From assembly GCF_000421605.1 (NCBI RefSeq), contig NZ_ATXI01000007.1, positions 1 through 64,000 of the forward strand: DNA of 64,000 nucleotides, written 5' to 3'. Within the stretch, counting starts at the first letter, position 1. The number at the start of each line of letters is the position of its first letter. Source of the DNA: Thermodesulfobacterium thermophilum DSM 1276 (GTDB taxonomy: Bacteria; Desulfobacterota; Thermodesulfobacteria; Thermodesulfobacteriales; Thermodesulfobacteriaceae). Made by a program: the position numbers and the translations under genes. Under the pieces are notes generated by a model, which saw nothing but the letters and a program-made list of their open reading frames with translations, had not been told where the DNA came from and made no database searches. Of the stretch, positions 20,383-30,413 are shown piece by piece.

Positions 20383-21231
20383 ATGGTTGAGGTAATAAAA
20401 ACCATTCCTGAGATGAAGGCTAAGGTTAAGGAATTAAAAATCCAAGGGTATAAAGTAGGTTTTGTACCTACGATGGGTTATCTGCATGAAGGCCATCTTT
20501 CTTTGGTAAGAAAGGCCAAATCTCTTGCGGATAAAGTAGTAGTAAGCATTTTTGTTAATCCTTTACAGTTTGGTCCAAGAGAAGATTTTAGAGAGTATCC
20601 AAGGGATTTAGAACGAGATATAAGTTTGTTAGAAAAAGAAGAGGTAGACGTGGTATTTGTGCCTTCAGAAGAAGAGATGTATCCTTCGGACTATCAAACC
20701 TATGTAGAAGTTGTAAACCTGACTGATAAGTTGTGTGGAGCTTTTAGACCAGGACATTTTAAAGGAGTCACCACGGTTGTGTTAAAGCTTTTTAACATCA
20801 TACAGCCTGATGTAGCCGTTTTTGGAGAAAAGGATTATCAACAACTTTTGGTTATAAAACAGATGGTAAAAGACTTAAACCTTGATATAGAAATCGTGGG
20901 TAGCCCTACTGTAAGAGAGCCAGATGGACTTGCGATGAGTTCAAGAAACATTTATCTATCTCCTAAGGAAAGAGAATCTGCGTTAAGCTTAAATAGGGCG
21001 CTTGAACTTGCCGAAAAATTAGTAAAAGAAGGAGAAAAAAATCCTGAGAAAATAAAGAAAACCCTCTTTGAATTCCTAAGAATGCATCCTTATTTAATAG
21101 TTCAGTATATAGAGATCGTAGACCCAGAGACCTTGGACCCGGTAGAAGTAATAGAAAAACCTGTGGTTTGTGCGATCGCTGCTTATGTTGGTAAAGCAAG
21201 ATTAATAGATAATAGGCTGATAAAACTTTAA
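20383..21231 (+). CDS. panC: Pantothenate synthetase
   Basis: 282 residues, typical length. Motifs are GFVPTMGYLHEGHLSLVRKA (HxGH-type ATP-binding), SIFVNPLQFGP, VFGEKDYQQL, and the KMSKS-like MSSRNIYLSP. It joins pantoate and beta-alanine with ATP. panD, which supplies beta-alanine, follows 15 bp downstream, so the two steps are co-encoded. panB is not in the window. Confidence 0.97.
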   Translation: MVEVIKTIPEMKAKVKELKIQGYKVGFVPTMGYLHEGHLSLVRKAKSLADKVVVSIFVNPLQFGPREDFREYPRDLERDISLLEKEEVDVVFVPSEEEMYPSDYQTYVEVVNLTDKLCGAFRPGHFKGVTTVVLKLFNIIQPDVAVFGEKDYQQLLVIKQMVKDLNLDIEIVGSPTVREPDGLAMSSRNIYLSPKERESALSLNRALELAEKLVKEGEKNPEKIKKTLFEFLRMHPYLIVQYIEIVDPETLDPVEVIEKPVVCAIAAYVGKARLIDNRLIKL

Positions 21232-21246
21232 ATCCGAGGGGAGTTG

Positions 21247-21612
21247 ATGCTGATAAAACTGCTAAAAAGTAAAATTCATTTAGCCACGATAACTGATAAA
21301 AATTTGCTATATGAAGGTTCGTTAACCTTAGATAAAGAGCTTATCAAAAAAGCTAATCTTAGACCTTTTGAAGCTGTATGGATTTACAATATTAACAACG
21401 GGATCAGGTTTGAAACCTACCTTATAGAGGGAGAAAAAGGCGAGGTGGTTTTAAACGGAGCAGCCGCAAGGTTAGGGGAGGTTGGAGATAGGATTATCAT
21501 AGCCTCTTATGCTTGGGTCCCTGAAAATGAGTTAGAAAGCTTTTATACCATTTTAGTTTATTTAGACGAAAAAAATCAGGTCTTAAATCTTAAAAAGGTT
21601 TCTTCTTGTTAA
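21247..21612 (+). CDS. panD: Aspartate 1-decarboxylase
   Basis: 121 residues from the ATG. A TTG one codon upstream is also possible, but the ATG sits better after CCGAGGGGAG. PanD is a pyruvoyl enzyme that self-cleaves at Gly-Ser; here the site is in LLYEGSLTLD (Ser near residue 25). Conserved parts are KSKIHLATIT, GEVVLNGAAARLGEVGDRIII and SYAWV. It makes beta-alanine for panC. Its 3' end overlaps the start of rimO. Confidence 0.94.
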   Translation: MLIKLLKSKIHLATITDKNLLYEGSLTLDKELIKKANLRPFEAVWIYNINNGIRFETYLIEGEKGEVVLNGAAARLGEVGDRIIIASYAWVPENELESFYTILVYLDEKNQVLNLKKVSSC

Positions 21613-22904
21613 AACTCGTGAGTGAAAAAAGACTGAGGATCTATCCTGTAAGCCTTGGTTGTGCTAAAAACAAGGCTGATTTTGAAAAGTTACTTGCCCT
21701 GTTGATTAAACAAGGGGCAGAAATAGTTCTTGTTCCTGAAGAAGCAACCCACTTTTGGGTTAATACCTGTGCTTTTATTAAACCGGCGATAGAAGAATCG
21801 TTAGAACATATTTTTGATTTAGGGGAAATTAAAAAACAGGGGCAAGCCCTTATAGTTTCTGGTTGTCTAACAGGAAGATACGGGGTAGAAAAGTTAAAAG
21901 AACTTTTACCTGAGGTAGACGAATTTTACGGGATAGAACCTTATCAGTATTTTGCTAAACAAGAGCCGTATGAAAGAATACTAACAGAAAATCCCTTTTA
22001 TGCCTTTTTAAAGATCTCCGAAGGTTGTAATAGAAACTGTGCTTATTGTACTATCCCTCGTATAAGAGGACGTCTAAAAAGTAAGCCTGTAGATTTATTG
22101 CTAAAGGAAGCCGAGTTTTTACTTACCCTTGGGGTAAAGGAACTTATCCTGGTAGCTCAGGACATAACTTCCTATGGTTTAGACCTAAAACCAAAAGTAG
22201 ATTTGGTAAATCTGGTTAAAACCTTGAGTAAACTTCCTTTTGAGTTTAGGATAAGACTACTTTATCTTTATCCTGTTCCTAACCTAAGAAGATTTCTAGA
22301 AGACCTTTTATCCATACCTAAAGTAGTTCCTTATTTTGACCTTCCTATCCAGCATGCTCATCCAGAGATTTTAAAAGCCATGAGAAGGCCTAATCACATA
22401 GAGTCTTTGGCAGAAACTATATTTTATCTTAGAACGGTAATCCCAGAGGTTGCGTTCAGGACTACGGTGATGGTTGGTTTTCCTGGGGAAGGAGAAAAAG
22501 AGTTTGAGTTCCTTTGTAATTTTTTGAAAGAGGTTGAGTTTGATCACTTAGGGGTATTCCCTTTTTATCCTGAAGAAGGTACTTTAGCTGAAAAACTCCC
22601 AGGTAAGGTTCCTTATAGAGAAAGGTTAAGAAGAAGACGGGAAGTTTTGAGACTACAGAAAGAGATTTCTAAAAAAAGGTTAAAGTTAAGAAAAGGGAAG
22701 GAAGAAGAGGTGCTTTTGTTAGGGGAAGATGAAAAAGGAAGATTTTGGGGGATATCTAAGACTCAAGCCCCAGAGGTAGACGGTATCACCTATCTCCTTT
22801 CACCTAAGAGGTCAAACCTTAAATTAATGCCAGGAGAATTAATCAAAGGAAAGGTAAAAAAAACAACCACTTACGACCTATATGTTGAACCTATTATAGA
22901 ATAA
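21606..22904 (+). CDS. rimO: Ribosomal protein S12 methylthiotransferase RimO
   Basis: 432 residues from a TTG; a GTG at 21618 is an alternative. The UPF0004 domain begins [18 protein letters not shown], a RimO-type signature. The radical SAM site is [18 protein letters not shown] (CX3CX2C). A TRAM domain ends the protein (about 365-432). RimO puts a methylthio group on an Asp of S12. SLGCAKN favours RimO over MiaB. It is convergent with hslU, with a short overlap. Confidence 0.93.
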   Translation: MLKLVSEKRLRIYPVSLGCAKNKADFEKLLALLIKQGAEIVLVPEEATHFWVNTCAFIKPAIEESLEHIFDLGEIKKQGQALIVSGCLTGRYGVEKLKELLPEVDEFYGIEPYQYFAKQEPYERILTENPFYAFLKISEGCNRNCAYCTIPRIRGRLKSKPVDLLLKEAEFLLTLGVKELILVAQDITSYGLDLKPKVDLVNLVKTLSKLPFEFRIRLLYLYPVPNLRRFLEDLLSIPKVVPYFDLPIQHAHPEILKAMRRPNHIESLAETIFYLRTVIPEVAFRTTVMVGFPGEGEKEFEFLCNFLKEVEFDHLGVFPFYPEEGTLAEKLPGKVPYRERLRRRREVLRLQKEISKKRLKLRKGKEEEVLLLGEDEKGRFWGISKTQAPEVDGITYLLSPKRSNLKLMPGELIKGKVKKTTTYDLYVEPIIE

Positions 22905-24222
22905 ACTTTGCCAACTCTTGATCTTGTATAATACTTTCTAATTTTTCTCTTACATATTCTGGGGTAATTACTACTTTAGTAGGTGCGATGTCTGGTGCTT
23001 CAAAAGAGATATCTTCTAACACTTTTTCCATCACGGTGTAGAGCCTTCTTGCACCGATATTTTCCATTTTTTGATTAAGTTCAAAGGCAACCTTAGCTAT
23101 TTCTTCGATAGTTTCTGGAGTAAAATCTATCTCTACTTGTTCAGTAGCTAATAAGGCCTTGTATTGTTTGATGATTGCGTTTTCAGTTTCAGTAAGAATT
23201 CGGATAAAATCTTCTTTGGTCAAAGGATCCAATTCTACTCTAATAGGGAACCTACCTTGAAGTTCAGGTATCAAATCTGAGGGTTTTGCTATATGGAAGG
23301 CTCCACTTCCGATGAAAAGAATATAATCTGTTCTTACCATCCCATATTTGGTGTTAACCGTGGTTCCTTCTACGATGGGGAGTAAGTCTCTTTGAACTCC
23401 TTCTCTTGAAACATCAGGGCCATGCCCTTCTCCTCGACTTGCAATCTTGTCTATCTCATCTATGAAGATGATGCCGTTTGTCTCCGTCCTTCTTATGGCT
23501 TCCTTTATTACTTTATCCATGTCTATAAGCTTAGCTGCTTCTTCTTTAGTTAAAATCTCTAAAGCCTCTTTTACTTTTACCTTTCTTTTTTTTGGTTTAA
23601 ACGGTAAAAGGGTAGAAAGCATATCTTTAAGTTGCATTTCTATTTCTTCTAACCCTGAGGCTGCAAGGATTTCTATGGTAGGAGGTTTTTGTGAGGCCTC
23701 AACCTCGATTTCTACATATCTGTCATTTAAGATCCCTTCCCTTAACATTTTAAGAAATTTTTCCCTGGTAAGAGGGTCATATTCTACCTTTGGAGAGGTA
23801 GAAGGTAAAAGAAGATCTACCACCCTTTCTTCTGCTAAAGTTTTTGCCTTTTCTAAAACCTTTTTCTCTTCCTCTTCTCTTACCATTTTAACAGCTATGT
23901 GGACTAAATCTCTTATCATCGATTCTACGTCTCTACCTACATAACCTACTTCAGTAAACTTGGTAGCCTCAACTTTTAGAAAGGGGGCGTTAGAAAGTTT
24001 GGCTAACCTTCTTGCTATCTCTGTTTTTCCAACCCCTGTAGGCCCGATCATCAAGATATTTTTAGGATAGATCTCTTCTTTTAAATCTTCTTTTAACTGT
24101 TGTCTTCTCCAGCGGTTACGCATAGCTATGGCAACAGCCTTTTTTGCCCTGTCTTGTCCTACGATATACCTGTTAAGCTCTGCTACGATTTCTCTTGGAG
24201 TAAACTCTTTTGGCTCATTCAT
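22894..24222 (-). CDS. hslU: ATP-dependent protease ATPase subunit HslU
   Basis: 442 residues. Walker A is [18 protein letters not shown] and Walker B is [12 protein letters not shown], with the HslU I-domain between (about 110-230) and the C-terminal tail that docks into HslV (ending QELAKFIL). It unfolds substrates for the HslV peptidase in the cytosol. It overlaps hslV by 4 bp, an ordinary hslVU operon. Confidence 0.98.
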   Translation of the reverse strand: MNEPKEFTPREIVAELNRYIVGQDRAKKAVAIAMRNRWRRQQLKEDLKEEIYPKNILMIGPTGVGKTEIARRLAKLSNAPFLKVEATKFTEVGYVGRDVESMIRDLVHIAVKMVREEEEKKVLEKAKTLAEERVVDLLLPSTSPKVEYDPLTREKFLKMLREGILNDRYVEIEVEASQKPPTIEILAASGLEEIEMQLKDMLSTLLPFKPKKRKVKVKEALEILTKEEAAKLIDMDKVIKEAIRRTETNGIIFIDEIDKIASRGEGHGPDVSREGVQRDLLPIVEGTTVNTKYGMVRTDYILFIGSGAFHIAKPSDLIPELQGRFPIRVELDPLTKEDFIRILTETENAIIKQYKALLATEQVEIDFTPETIEEIAKVAFELNQKMENIGARRLYTVMEKVLEDISFEAPDIAPTKVVITPEYVREKLESIIQDQELAKFIL

Positions 24223-24746
24223 AGCTCTTCAACCGTTATTTCTAAATTGGTGTAGATACAGATTTCTCCTGCGATTTTGATGGCGGTTTCTGCGATTTCT
24301 TTGGCAGAAAGCTCAGAGTATCTGAGTAAGGCCTTGGCTGCAGCTAAAGCCATCGGTCCACCTGAACCTATGGCCACCACCTCTTCGTCTGGCTCTACCA
24401 CATCTCCTGCCCCCGAGATGAGAAGGATGTGCTCTTTATCACAAGCTATTAAAAAGGCTTCAAGCCTTCTTAAGATCTTATCTGTCCTCCAGTCCTTAGC
24501 AAGCTCAACCGCAGCCCTTAAGAGCTGCCCTCCATAAGCTTCAAGCTTTTTTTCTAATCTCTCAAACAGGGTTAAAGCATCTGCCGTAGAACCAGCAAAA
24601 CCAACCACCACGTTCCCTTTATAGAGTTTTCGTATTTTTTTGGCCTTGTGTTTTAAGATAGTGTTGCCAAAAGTGACTTGACCGTCACCTGCTATAGCCA
24701 CCTTGCCGTCTTTTTTGACTGCTATAACCGTTGTCCCATGAAACAT
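24219..24746 (-). CDS. hslV: ATP-dependent protease peptidase subunit HslV
   Basis: 175 residues. The mature N-terminal Thr follows a short MFHG leader in [13 protein letters not shown]. Other landmarks are [20 protein letters not shown] and [17 protein letters not shown]. It is the proteasome-like threonine peptidase of the HslVU complex. Its promoter must lie in the 184-bp gap before the adh stop, which holds no other gene. Confidence 0.97.
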   Translation of the reverse strand: MFHGTTVIAVKKDGKVAIAGDGQVTFGNTILKHKAKKIRKLYKGNVVVGFAGSTADALTLFERLEKKLEAYGGQLLRAAVELAKDWRTDKILRRLEAFLIACDKEHILLISGAGDVVEPDEEVVAIGSGGPMALAAAKALLRYSELSAKEIAETAIKIAGEICIYTNLEITVEEL

Positions 24747-24930
24747 GTATTTATTTATACCACAAAAACTAAAATTAAAAAGTACTTATAAAGATTTTGA
24801 TGCTGAAAACATCATAAACTAAAGTCTATCTGTTTTTATCTGGGTTTAAACTTTAAAACCTTAAAAAGAACCTTTCAACGGTAAGTTAATAAAACTACAA
24901 CATAGAAAGGCTATAAGTTATACTTTATGA

Positions 24931-25980
24931 CTAAAAATTTACCATGGTTAAGACCTTGGCTCCTTTTATCCTACCTTCTTTAAGTTCCAAAAGGGCCTTG
25001 GGAGCTTCATAAAAGGGATAACCTATAACGTCTGGCTTAAGTTTTAACCTTTTAGCAAGAGACAAAAACTCTTCAAGGTCTTGACGGGTAATGTTAGCCA
25101 CAGACTTTATCTCTTTTTCAAGCCACAGGTCTCTTCCATAATCAAGAAAAAGAAGTTTTTCTTTGTCTTGCTCTTCCTTGCGGACGGCGTTTATGATAAA
25201 CCTTCCGTTTGGTTTTAGGTTCTTAAGGAGAAGTAAAGGACGCCAGACTGGAGTGGTATCGATTATAGCTTTAAGACCCTCAGGTGGAGTTTCTTCAAAG
25301 TCTCCTGCCCAATCTGCACCAAGACTCAGTGCATGTTCTCTTTGTTTAGGGTTTCTGGCAAAAACATAGGTTTTGACTTTAGGAAATAGGGCTTTTACCA
25401 GTTTTAGGACTAAATGGTTTGAGGCTCCAAAACCAGAAAGCCCTAAGGTTTCTCCTTCTTCACCTTTTAGCTGAGTAAGCTTAAGAGCCCTATATCCGAT
25501 AGCTCCTGCACAAAATAAAGGTGCAGCCTCCATAAGCGTTAATCCCTCAGGGATGGCAAAGGCAAAAGTTTCTTTTATCTTAAAATATTCTGCATACCCT
25601 CCGTTAGCGTCTTTACCTGTGGCTTTAAATTCTTGACAAAGGTTCTCCAAGCCTCTTTGACAATATTCACACCTTTGGCAAGAACTATAAATCCAACCAG
25701 CTCCTACTTTATCTCCTATCTTAAATTTTTTAACTTTTGGCCCTACCTCAACCACCTCTCCCACTATTTGGTGCCCTGGAACAACGGGTAAAATGTCTGG
25801 TGTGACTCGCCCTTCAATTTCGTCAAGCTCTGTATGGCAAATCCCACAAAAGTAGACCTTAACCAAAATTTCGTCCTCCTTAACCTCTGGAACAGGAAGT
25901 TCAACCAGCTTTAAAGAATCGGGTGAGAGGAGCCCAACCTTATCGATTACCCAGGCCTTCATCATTTTTCCCTTCTCCAT
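24931..25980 (-). CDS. Zinc-dependent alcohol dehydrogenase, AdhA-like
   Basis: 349 residues from the ATG at 25980, chosen because GGAGG lies 7 bp upstream; an in-frame start at 26067 would add an unlikely leader. Catalytic zinc ligands are in FCGICHTELDEIEG and VVPGHQIVGEVVEVG; structural zinc ligands are CQRCEYCQRGLENLC. The nucleotide-binding domain has the glycine-rich GLSGFGASNHL. The PGHQ (not GHE) form is typical of the AdhA/CAD-like group. It would interconvert alcohols and aldehydes; the substrate is unknown. It is transcribed away from the TonB operon. Confidence 0.88.
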   Translation of the reverse strand: MEKGKMMKAWVIDKVGLLSPDSLKLVELPVPEVKEDEILVKVYFCGICHTELDEIEGRVTPDILPVVPGHQIVGEVVEVGPKVKKFKIGDKVGAGWIYSSCQRCEYCQRGLENLCQEFKATGKDANGGYAEYFKIKETFAFAIPEGLTLMEAAPLFCAGAIGYRALKLTQLKGEEGETLGLSGFGASNHLVLKLVKALFPKVKTYVFARNPKQREHALSLGADWAGDFEETPPEGLKAIIDTTPVWRPLLLLKNLKPNGRFIINAVRKEEQDKEKLLFLDYGRDLWLEKEIKSVANITRQDLEEFLSLAKRLKLKPDVIGYPFYEAPKALLELKEGRIKGAKVLTMVNF

Positions 25981-26097
25981 ATCCAACCTCCGCAATCTAT
26001 ACGTTGTTTTTAAAATAATATGAAAACTTAGATAATAAAGAAAACAAAAATCCTTTGAAACAAACATAAAATTATAGTTCTTTTAATTTTATTAAAC

Positions 26098-26125
26098 TTG
26101 ACAAGGTAATATTTTATGTTATACA
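26098..26125 (+). promoter_or_regulatory. Promoter of the TonB/chelatase operon
   Basis: Consensus TTGACA (26098-26103) and TATACA (26120-26125) with a 16-bp spacer, about 120 bp before the first gene. This is one of the strongest promoter matches in the window. It is followed by an AT-rich leader with a long inverted repeat. Confidence 0.72.
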
Positions 26126-26139
26126 AGTTTTAAAAATAA

Positions 26140-26191
26140 GCATTTTTATAAAAATTTTTAAAATACATATAAAATATTTTATAAAAAATGC
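26140..26191 (+). promoter_or_regulatory. Long inverted repeat in the TonB-operon leader
   Basis: GCATTTTTATAAAA (26140-26153) pairs with TTTTATAAAAAATGC (26177-26191), with one bulged A, around a 23-nt AT-rich loop. It lies between the promoter and the ATG, so it could fold in the mRNA or bind a dimeric regulator. It is not a visible cobalamin riboswitch, and no classic Fur box stands out. The function is unknown. Confidence 0.55.
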
Positions 26192-26243
26192 AAAAGTATT
26201 TTAAAAAAGTAGCTACAAAATAAAAATTTTAGGAGGTATAGAC

Positions 26244-28460
26244 ATGATTTTTCGATTTTGTGTTAAGTTTTTATTTGTTTTGATTTGGATTTTAACAGCT
26301 TTTATTCCTTCTTTTGCTGAAGAAAAAGAGACAAAGCTTGAGGAGATTGTGGTAACTGCAACGAGAACTGAGAAAGAGGTGGGATCTGCTCCAGCTTCTG
26401 TAAATGTTGTTACAAAGGAAAAGATCGAGCTTAAAGCTCCAAAAACAATTGATCAAACACTTAATGATATCCCTGGGGTCATGGTAAGAAGGGGCAAGGG
26501 CTTGATGGATACACTTTCTTTTATTACTCTAAGAGGAATTCCTGAACAAAAAAGAACTTTGATTATGATTGATGGAGTTGTTCTAAATAATCCCTATACT
26601 GGAAATGTAAAAATGGGCGGATACTTTCCTGAAGACCTTGAAAGAGTTGAGGTTGTAAAAGGACCTTTTTCCTCTCTATATGGTGGTTATGCGATGGGTG
26701 GTGTTGTAAACTTTATCACAAAGATGCCTGAAAAGAGAGAATTTACCTTTAAAACAGGATATGGCTCAAGCTGGGACCGCGGAGAGGCAATGGATGACTT
26801 AAGAAGAGTTTATATTTCTTATGGAGATAAACTTTGGGGCAAATTTAGCATATTTTTAAGCTATGGCTGGCAGGGAACAAATGGATATCCCACTGTTTTG
26901 AATGTCCAGACAACAAAGCCACCAGTAGGAATTACCGGATATGAGGTAACCTCCACGAAAGAGGGTAAAACTGCCTATTTAATTGGTGATAAGGGAGATA
27001 ATAGGTGGTGGGATGATGGAATAACAATTAAGGCACAGTATGAGTTTACAAAGGATACGAAGATAAATATTTCATTTATGAGAAATCGTTATGAGTATAA
27101 CTACGATGATCCTCATACTTACTTGAGAAATGCCGCAGGAAATCCAGTTTGGTCTTACGGATCTGTTACAGAAAACTCATTCCTTAATGGTGCTGGAGGA
27201 AGAATTCAGAATACCTATGCCCTGAGTTTTGAGACCTCTCTTTTTAAAGACTTAAAGATGAAGCTAAATCTTTCATACCTTGACACAGAAAAAGATTGGT
27301 ATGTAACAACAAGTTCTGGTGCAAAGTTGGATGGTAGCTGTACTTCAACTTCATGCTATGTATCAAATACTCCAGCAAAAGCTTACATGGCAGACCTGCA
27401 GTTTAGTGTTCCACTATTCAACAATCAGATTCTTACCTTTGGTGGTTCTTTCAGACACGGATATGCAAATACAAAAGAAAAATATCTCAAAAACTGGAAG
27501 GACGAAAACTTAACAACAACCTTAAAATATGAATCAAAGGGGAAGGATAAGACCTACTCTTTCTTCATTCAGGATGAGATAATGCTTCTTAATAATCTTA
27601 CTGCTTATATTGGATTCAGGCAGGATTGGTGGAAAACCTATGATGGATATGCTAATGATGTTGGTAAAGCTGGATATCCAAAGGAGTATCCATCAAAGAC
27701 CGCTTCTTCTTTTAGTCCGAAATTTGCTCTTGTTTATAAACCCTTTGCTATTACAACCCTTCGTGGCTCGATTGGAAAGGCATTTAGACCACCAACAGTA
27801 TATGAGCTTTACAGAACATGGACTTCTGGGTCAACCATCTACGTTTCCAATCCTGATTTAGACCCTGAAAAAGTTACCTCATGGGATATTGGAGTTGAGC
27901 AGAAACTCTGGAAAGGTGCAAAGGTATCCCTGATATATTTTGAAAACTACATGAAAGACTTAATTTATCGTAAAACTGTTAAAATTGGATCATATACCCG
28001 GCAGGAGTATGTCAATGTTGGAAAAGCTGAATCTCGTGGAGTTGAGTTTGAGCTTGAGCAGAAATTTGAAAATTGGTTTAGAGTTTTCGTAAATTTCACC
28101 TATACAGATTCTGAGATCAAAGAAAATGAGGCAAAGCCAGAAACTGTAGGTTGCAGATTGACATATACTCCATTATGGAAGGCAAATATAGGAGCTGAGT
28201 TTGAGAAATCCGGTTTTCAAGTATTTATCATTGGTAGATATGTTGATAAGTGGTATGGTAATGATGACAATTCAGACAAAGAAAAAAATGTTTATGGTTC
28301 CTATGATCCATACTTTGTCGTTGATGGAAGAATTGCATATCAGATAACTAAGTTTGCAAAGCTTAGCTTCTCAGTTGATAACATATTTGACAGAAAATAC
28401 TATCAATACTACAGAGCACCGGGAAGGTCATGGTTCGCCGAGCTTACTTTAAAGTTTTAG
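26244..28460 (+). CDS. TonB-dependent outer-membrane receptor
   Basis: 738 residues. Signal peptide about 1-25 (ending PSFA), a TonB-box-like EEIVVTATRTEKEVG, a plug domain (about 45-155), then a 22-strand-type barrel ending in a terminal Phe (WFAELTLKF). Near residue 520 it has an AFRPPTVYELY box followed by NPDLDPEK, resembling the FRAP/NPNL boxes of haem receptors, although they also occur in other TonB receptors and no His lies between them. It should import a scarce ligand. A strong GGAGGT precedes the ATG. It overlaps the next gene by 31 bp and heads the operon. Base usage differs from the flanks. Confidence 0.93.
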   Translation: MIFRFCVKFLFVLIWILTAFIPSFAEEKETKLEEIVVTATRTEKEVGSAPASVNVVTKEKIELKAPKTIDQTLNDIPGVMVRRGKGLMDTLSFITLRGIPEQKRTLIMIDGVVLNNPYTGNVKMGGYFPEDLERVEVVKGPFSSLYGGYAMGGVVNFITKMPEKREFTFKTGYGSSWDRGEAMDDLRRVYISYGDKLWGKFSIFLSYGWQGTNGYPTVLNVQTTKPPVGITGYEVTSTKEGKTAYLIGDKGDNRWWDDGITIKAQYEFTKDTKINISFMRNRYEYNYDDPHTYLRNAAGNPVWSYGSVTENSFLNGAGGRIQNTYALSFETSLFKDLKMKLNLSYLDTEKDWYVTTSSGAKLDGSCTSTSCYVSNTPAKAYMADLQFSVPLFNNQILTFGGSFRHGYANTKEKYLKNWKDENLTTTLKYESKGKDKTYSFFIQDEIMLLNNLTAYIGFRQDWWKTYDGYANDVGKAGYPKEYPSKTASSFSPKFALVYKPFAITTLRGSIGKAFRPPTVYELYRTWTSGSTIYVSNPDLDPEKVTSWDIGVEQKLWKGAKVSLIYFENYMKDLIYRKTVKIGSYTRQEYVNVGKAESRGVEFELEQKFENWFRVFVNFTYTDSEIKENEAKPETVGCRLTYTPLWKANIGAEFEKSGFQVFIIGRYVDKWYGNDDNSDKEKNVYGSYDPYFVVDGRIAYQITKFAKLSFSVDNIFDRKYYQYYRAPGRSWFAELTLKF

Positions 28461-29425
28461 TAATATTAACAACATTTTTAATGGTAGGGGTAGTTCATGC
28501 CTCTACCATAACTATAACTGACAAGCTTGGAAGAAAGGTAAGTCTTAAAGTCCCTGTTAAAAGAGCAGTAGTTGTCATTTCATATGAGCTTATACCTGCA
28601 TTGAATTTATGGGATCAGGTTGTAGGTGTGTCTCGCTGGGCAGAGGAAAACTGCGGTTTGTATAAAGCATTTGTAAATGAGAATCCTGCACTTAAGAAAC
28701 CTTTAGTTGGTGCTGGAAGTGATGTAAATGTGGAGGCTGTGTTGAAACTTAATCCTGATGTAGTAATTACATGGACATACAATCCTAATACAATAAGATT
28801 TCTTGAACAAAAGGGAATAAAAGTAATTGGAATATATCCTGAAAGTCTTACAGAGCTTTACCGGGATATGAGAATGCACGGAAAGATTTTCGGTAAAGAA
28901 AAGAAAACAGAAGAAGTAATAAAAGAAATGAACAGAATATTCAAACTTATTGAAGACAGAGTAAGTAAAATACCCTCAGATAAGAGAAAAAAGGTAATCC
29001 ATCTTGGAGGAACTCCAACAAGGGTTTCAGGAGTATTGGGAGTTATTAATGATTTAATAAAAATTGCAGGAGCAATTAATCCTGCAGGCACAATCATGCA
29101 AAGAAATGTTGATGTTTCAGTAGAAAAAATAATTGAGTGGAATCCGGATGTAATATTCATCTGGGGTTCTGCAGGATATGATGAATCCTGGCTCTACCAT
29201 AATTCCCAGTGGAGGTTCATAAAGGCAGTAAAAAACCGTAAAGTCTACAAGCTTCCAAGGTGGTCAACATGGTCGCCAAGACTAGCACCAATTGCTCTTT
29301 ACATGGCTATGAAGATTTATCCTGAGTATTTTAGGGACATTAACTTTGAAAAGATAGCTGATGATTTTTACAAAAAAGTGTTTGGAATATCTTACTATAA
29401 AGTGAAGCGGTATGAAGGGTATTAA
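28430..29425 (+). CDS. ABC transporter periplasmic binding protein, FecB/BtuF type
   Basis: 331 residues. Signal peptide about 1-24 (ending VVHA), then a type III binding-protein fold with TITDKLGRKVSLKVPVKR, VEAVLKLNPDVVI and VEKIIEWNPDVIFIWG. These proteins deliver siderophores, haem or cobalamin to a FecCD/BtuC permease. Ligand identity cannot be told from sequence. Its start lies inside the receptor gene, and the permease start overlaps its end by 14 bp, showing tight coupling. Confidence 0.9.
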   Translation: MVRRAYFKVLVILTTFLMVGVVHASTITITDKLGRKVSLKVPVKRAVVVISYELIPALNLWDQVVGVSRWAEENCGLYKAFVNENPALKKPLVGAGSDVNVEAVLKLNPDVVITWTYNPNTIRFLEQKGIKVIGIYPESLTELYRDMRMHGKIFGKEKKTEEVIKEMNRIFKLIEDRVSKIPSDKRKKVIHLGGTPTRVSGVLGVINDLIKIAGAINPAGTIMQRNVDVSVEKIIEWNPDVIFIWGSAGYDESWLYHNSQWRFIKAVKNRKVYKLPRWSTWSPRLAPIALYMAMKIYPEYFRDINFEKIADDFYKKVFGISYYKVKRYEGY

Positions 29426-30413
29426 AGCGATAATGATAATTTTTTCTCCTTTACTTGTCTCTTGGATTGCTCTTTTTCTTGGTGCCTACGAGATTACGCC
29501 ATTCATGGTTTTAAAGATTCTTTTGAATGAGACATTTCATATCTTTGAAATCGGAGATATACCTGAAAAGGCAATAATTATTGACATAAGACTTCCGAGA
29601 GTGATCCTTGCCGGATGTGTAGGTGCCTCACTTTCAGTTTCAGGAGTAACCCTTCAGGGTATATTCAGAAATCCTCTGGTTGATCCATTTATCCTCGGGA
29701 TTTCAGCAGGTGCTGCCTTTGGATGTGCCCTGACTATCGGATTTTTGAGTGTGCTTCCTGTTCAGATTATGGCTTTTTTATTTGCCGTGCTTGCCGTAGT
29801 CATTGCTTATACAGTTGCGAGGGTGCAGGGGGAGGTGTCCCGTCTCCCTCTTATTCTTTCTGGAGTGATAGTTTCAGCCTTTTTTACAGCAATGGTTTCA
29901 ATAGTCAAATTTCTTGTTGACCCTCACAAACTTCAGAGCATCGTTTACTGGCTTATGGGAAGTTTCTCTCTTGCCGACTGGAAAGCTGTAAAAATTGGAG
30001 CAGCTGGAGTTTTTTTTGGAGTTTTGCCTATTTTTTTAATGCGATGGAGGCTTAATGTAATGAGTATGGGAGAAGAGGAGGCTAAGGCACTGGGAGTAAA
30101 CATAAAGAGGGAGAGACTACTTTTCATAGGCTTTTCAACTTTTGCTGTAGCTGTGGCTACATCTCTTTGTGGGATCATAGGATGGGTTGGTCTTATCGTG
30201 CCTCATCTGGTAAGAATGCTTACAGGGCCTGACCATAGAAGCCTTGTTCCACTTTCTCTTTGTGCAGGTGCTGCCTTCATGATTGCTGCCGATACTATTT
30301 CAAGAACTCTTACAAGTTTTGACATACCTGTAGGAATAGTAACAGCCCTTACTGGTGCACCATTTTTCCTATACCTTATGAAACATGGGGGTCAAGAAGC
30401 CTGGGGTAAGTGA
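29412..30413 (+). CDS. ABC transporter permease, FecCD/BtuC family
   Basis: 333 residues with about nine or ten hydrophobic segments. Family signatures include IRLPRVILAGCVGASLSVSG and LQGIFRNPLVDPFILGISAGA in the N-terminal half, and the coupling-helix region with CGIIGWVGLIVPHLVRML. It forms the membrane channel for the binding protein at 28430 and the ATPase at 30410, with which it overlaps by 4 bp. Confidence 0.94.
   Translation: MKGIKAIMIIFSPLLVSWIALFLGAYEITPFMVLKILLNETFHIFEIGDIPEKAIIIDIRLPRVILAGCVGASLSVSGVTLQGIFRNPLVDPFILGISAGAAFGCALTIGFLSVLPVQIMAFLFAVLAVVIAYTVARVQGEVSRLPLILSGVIVSAFFTAMVSIVKFLVDPHKLQSIVYWLMGSFSLADWKAVKIGAAGVFFGVLPIFLMRWRLNVMSMGEEEAKALGVNIKRERLLFIGFSTFAVAVATSLCGIIGWVGLIVPHLVRMLTGPDHRSLVPLSLCAGAAFMIAADTISRTLTSFDIPVGIVTALTGAPFFLYLMKHGGQEAWGK

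Noticed and set aside
23447-23944. A 165-codon + strand ORF opposite hslU
   Set aside because: It is the low-complexity Ser-rich antisense shadow of a clearly real gene, without a ribosome site or family match.
25981-26067. Longer N-terminus for the zinc alcohol dehydrogenase
   Set aside because: GGAGG sits just before the ATG at 25980, and the extra 29 residues are not expected for this family.
26068-26243. A cobalamin riboswitch before the TonB receptor
   Set aside because: The leader is short and almost wholly A and T. No B12-box-like GC-rich core or multibranch fold is visible, and the only structure is the simple inverted repeat.
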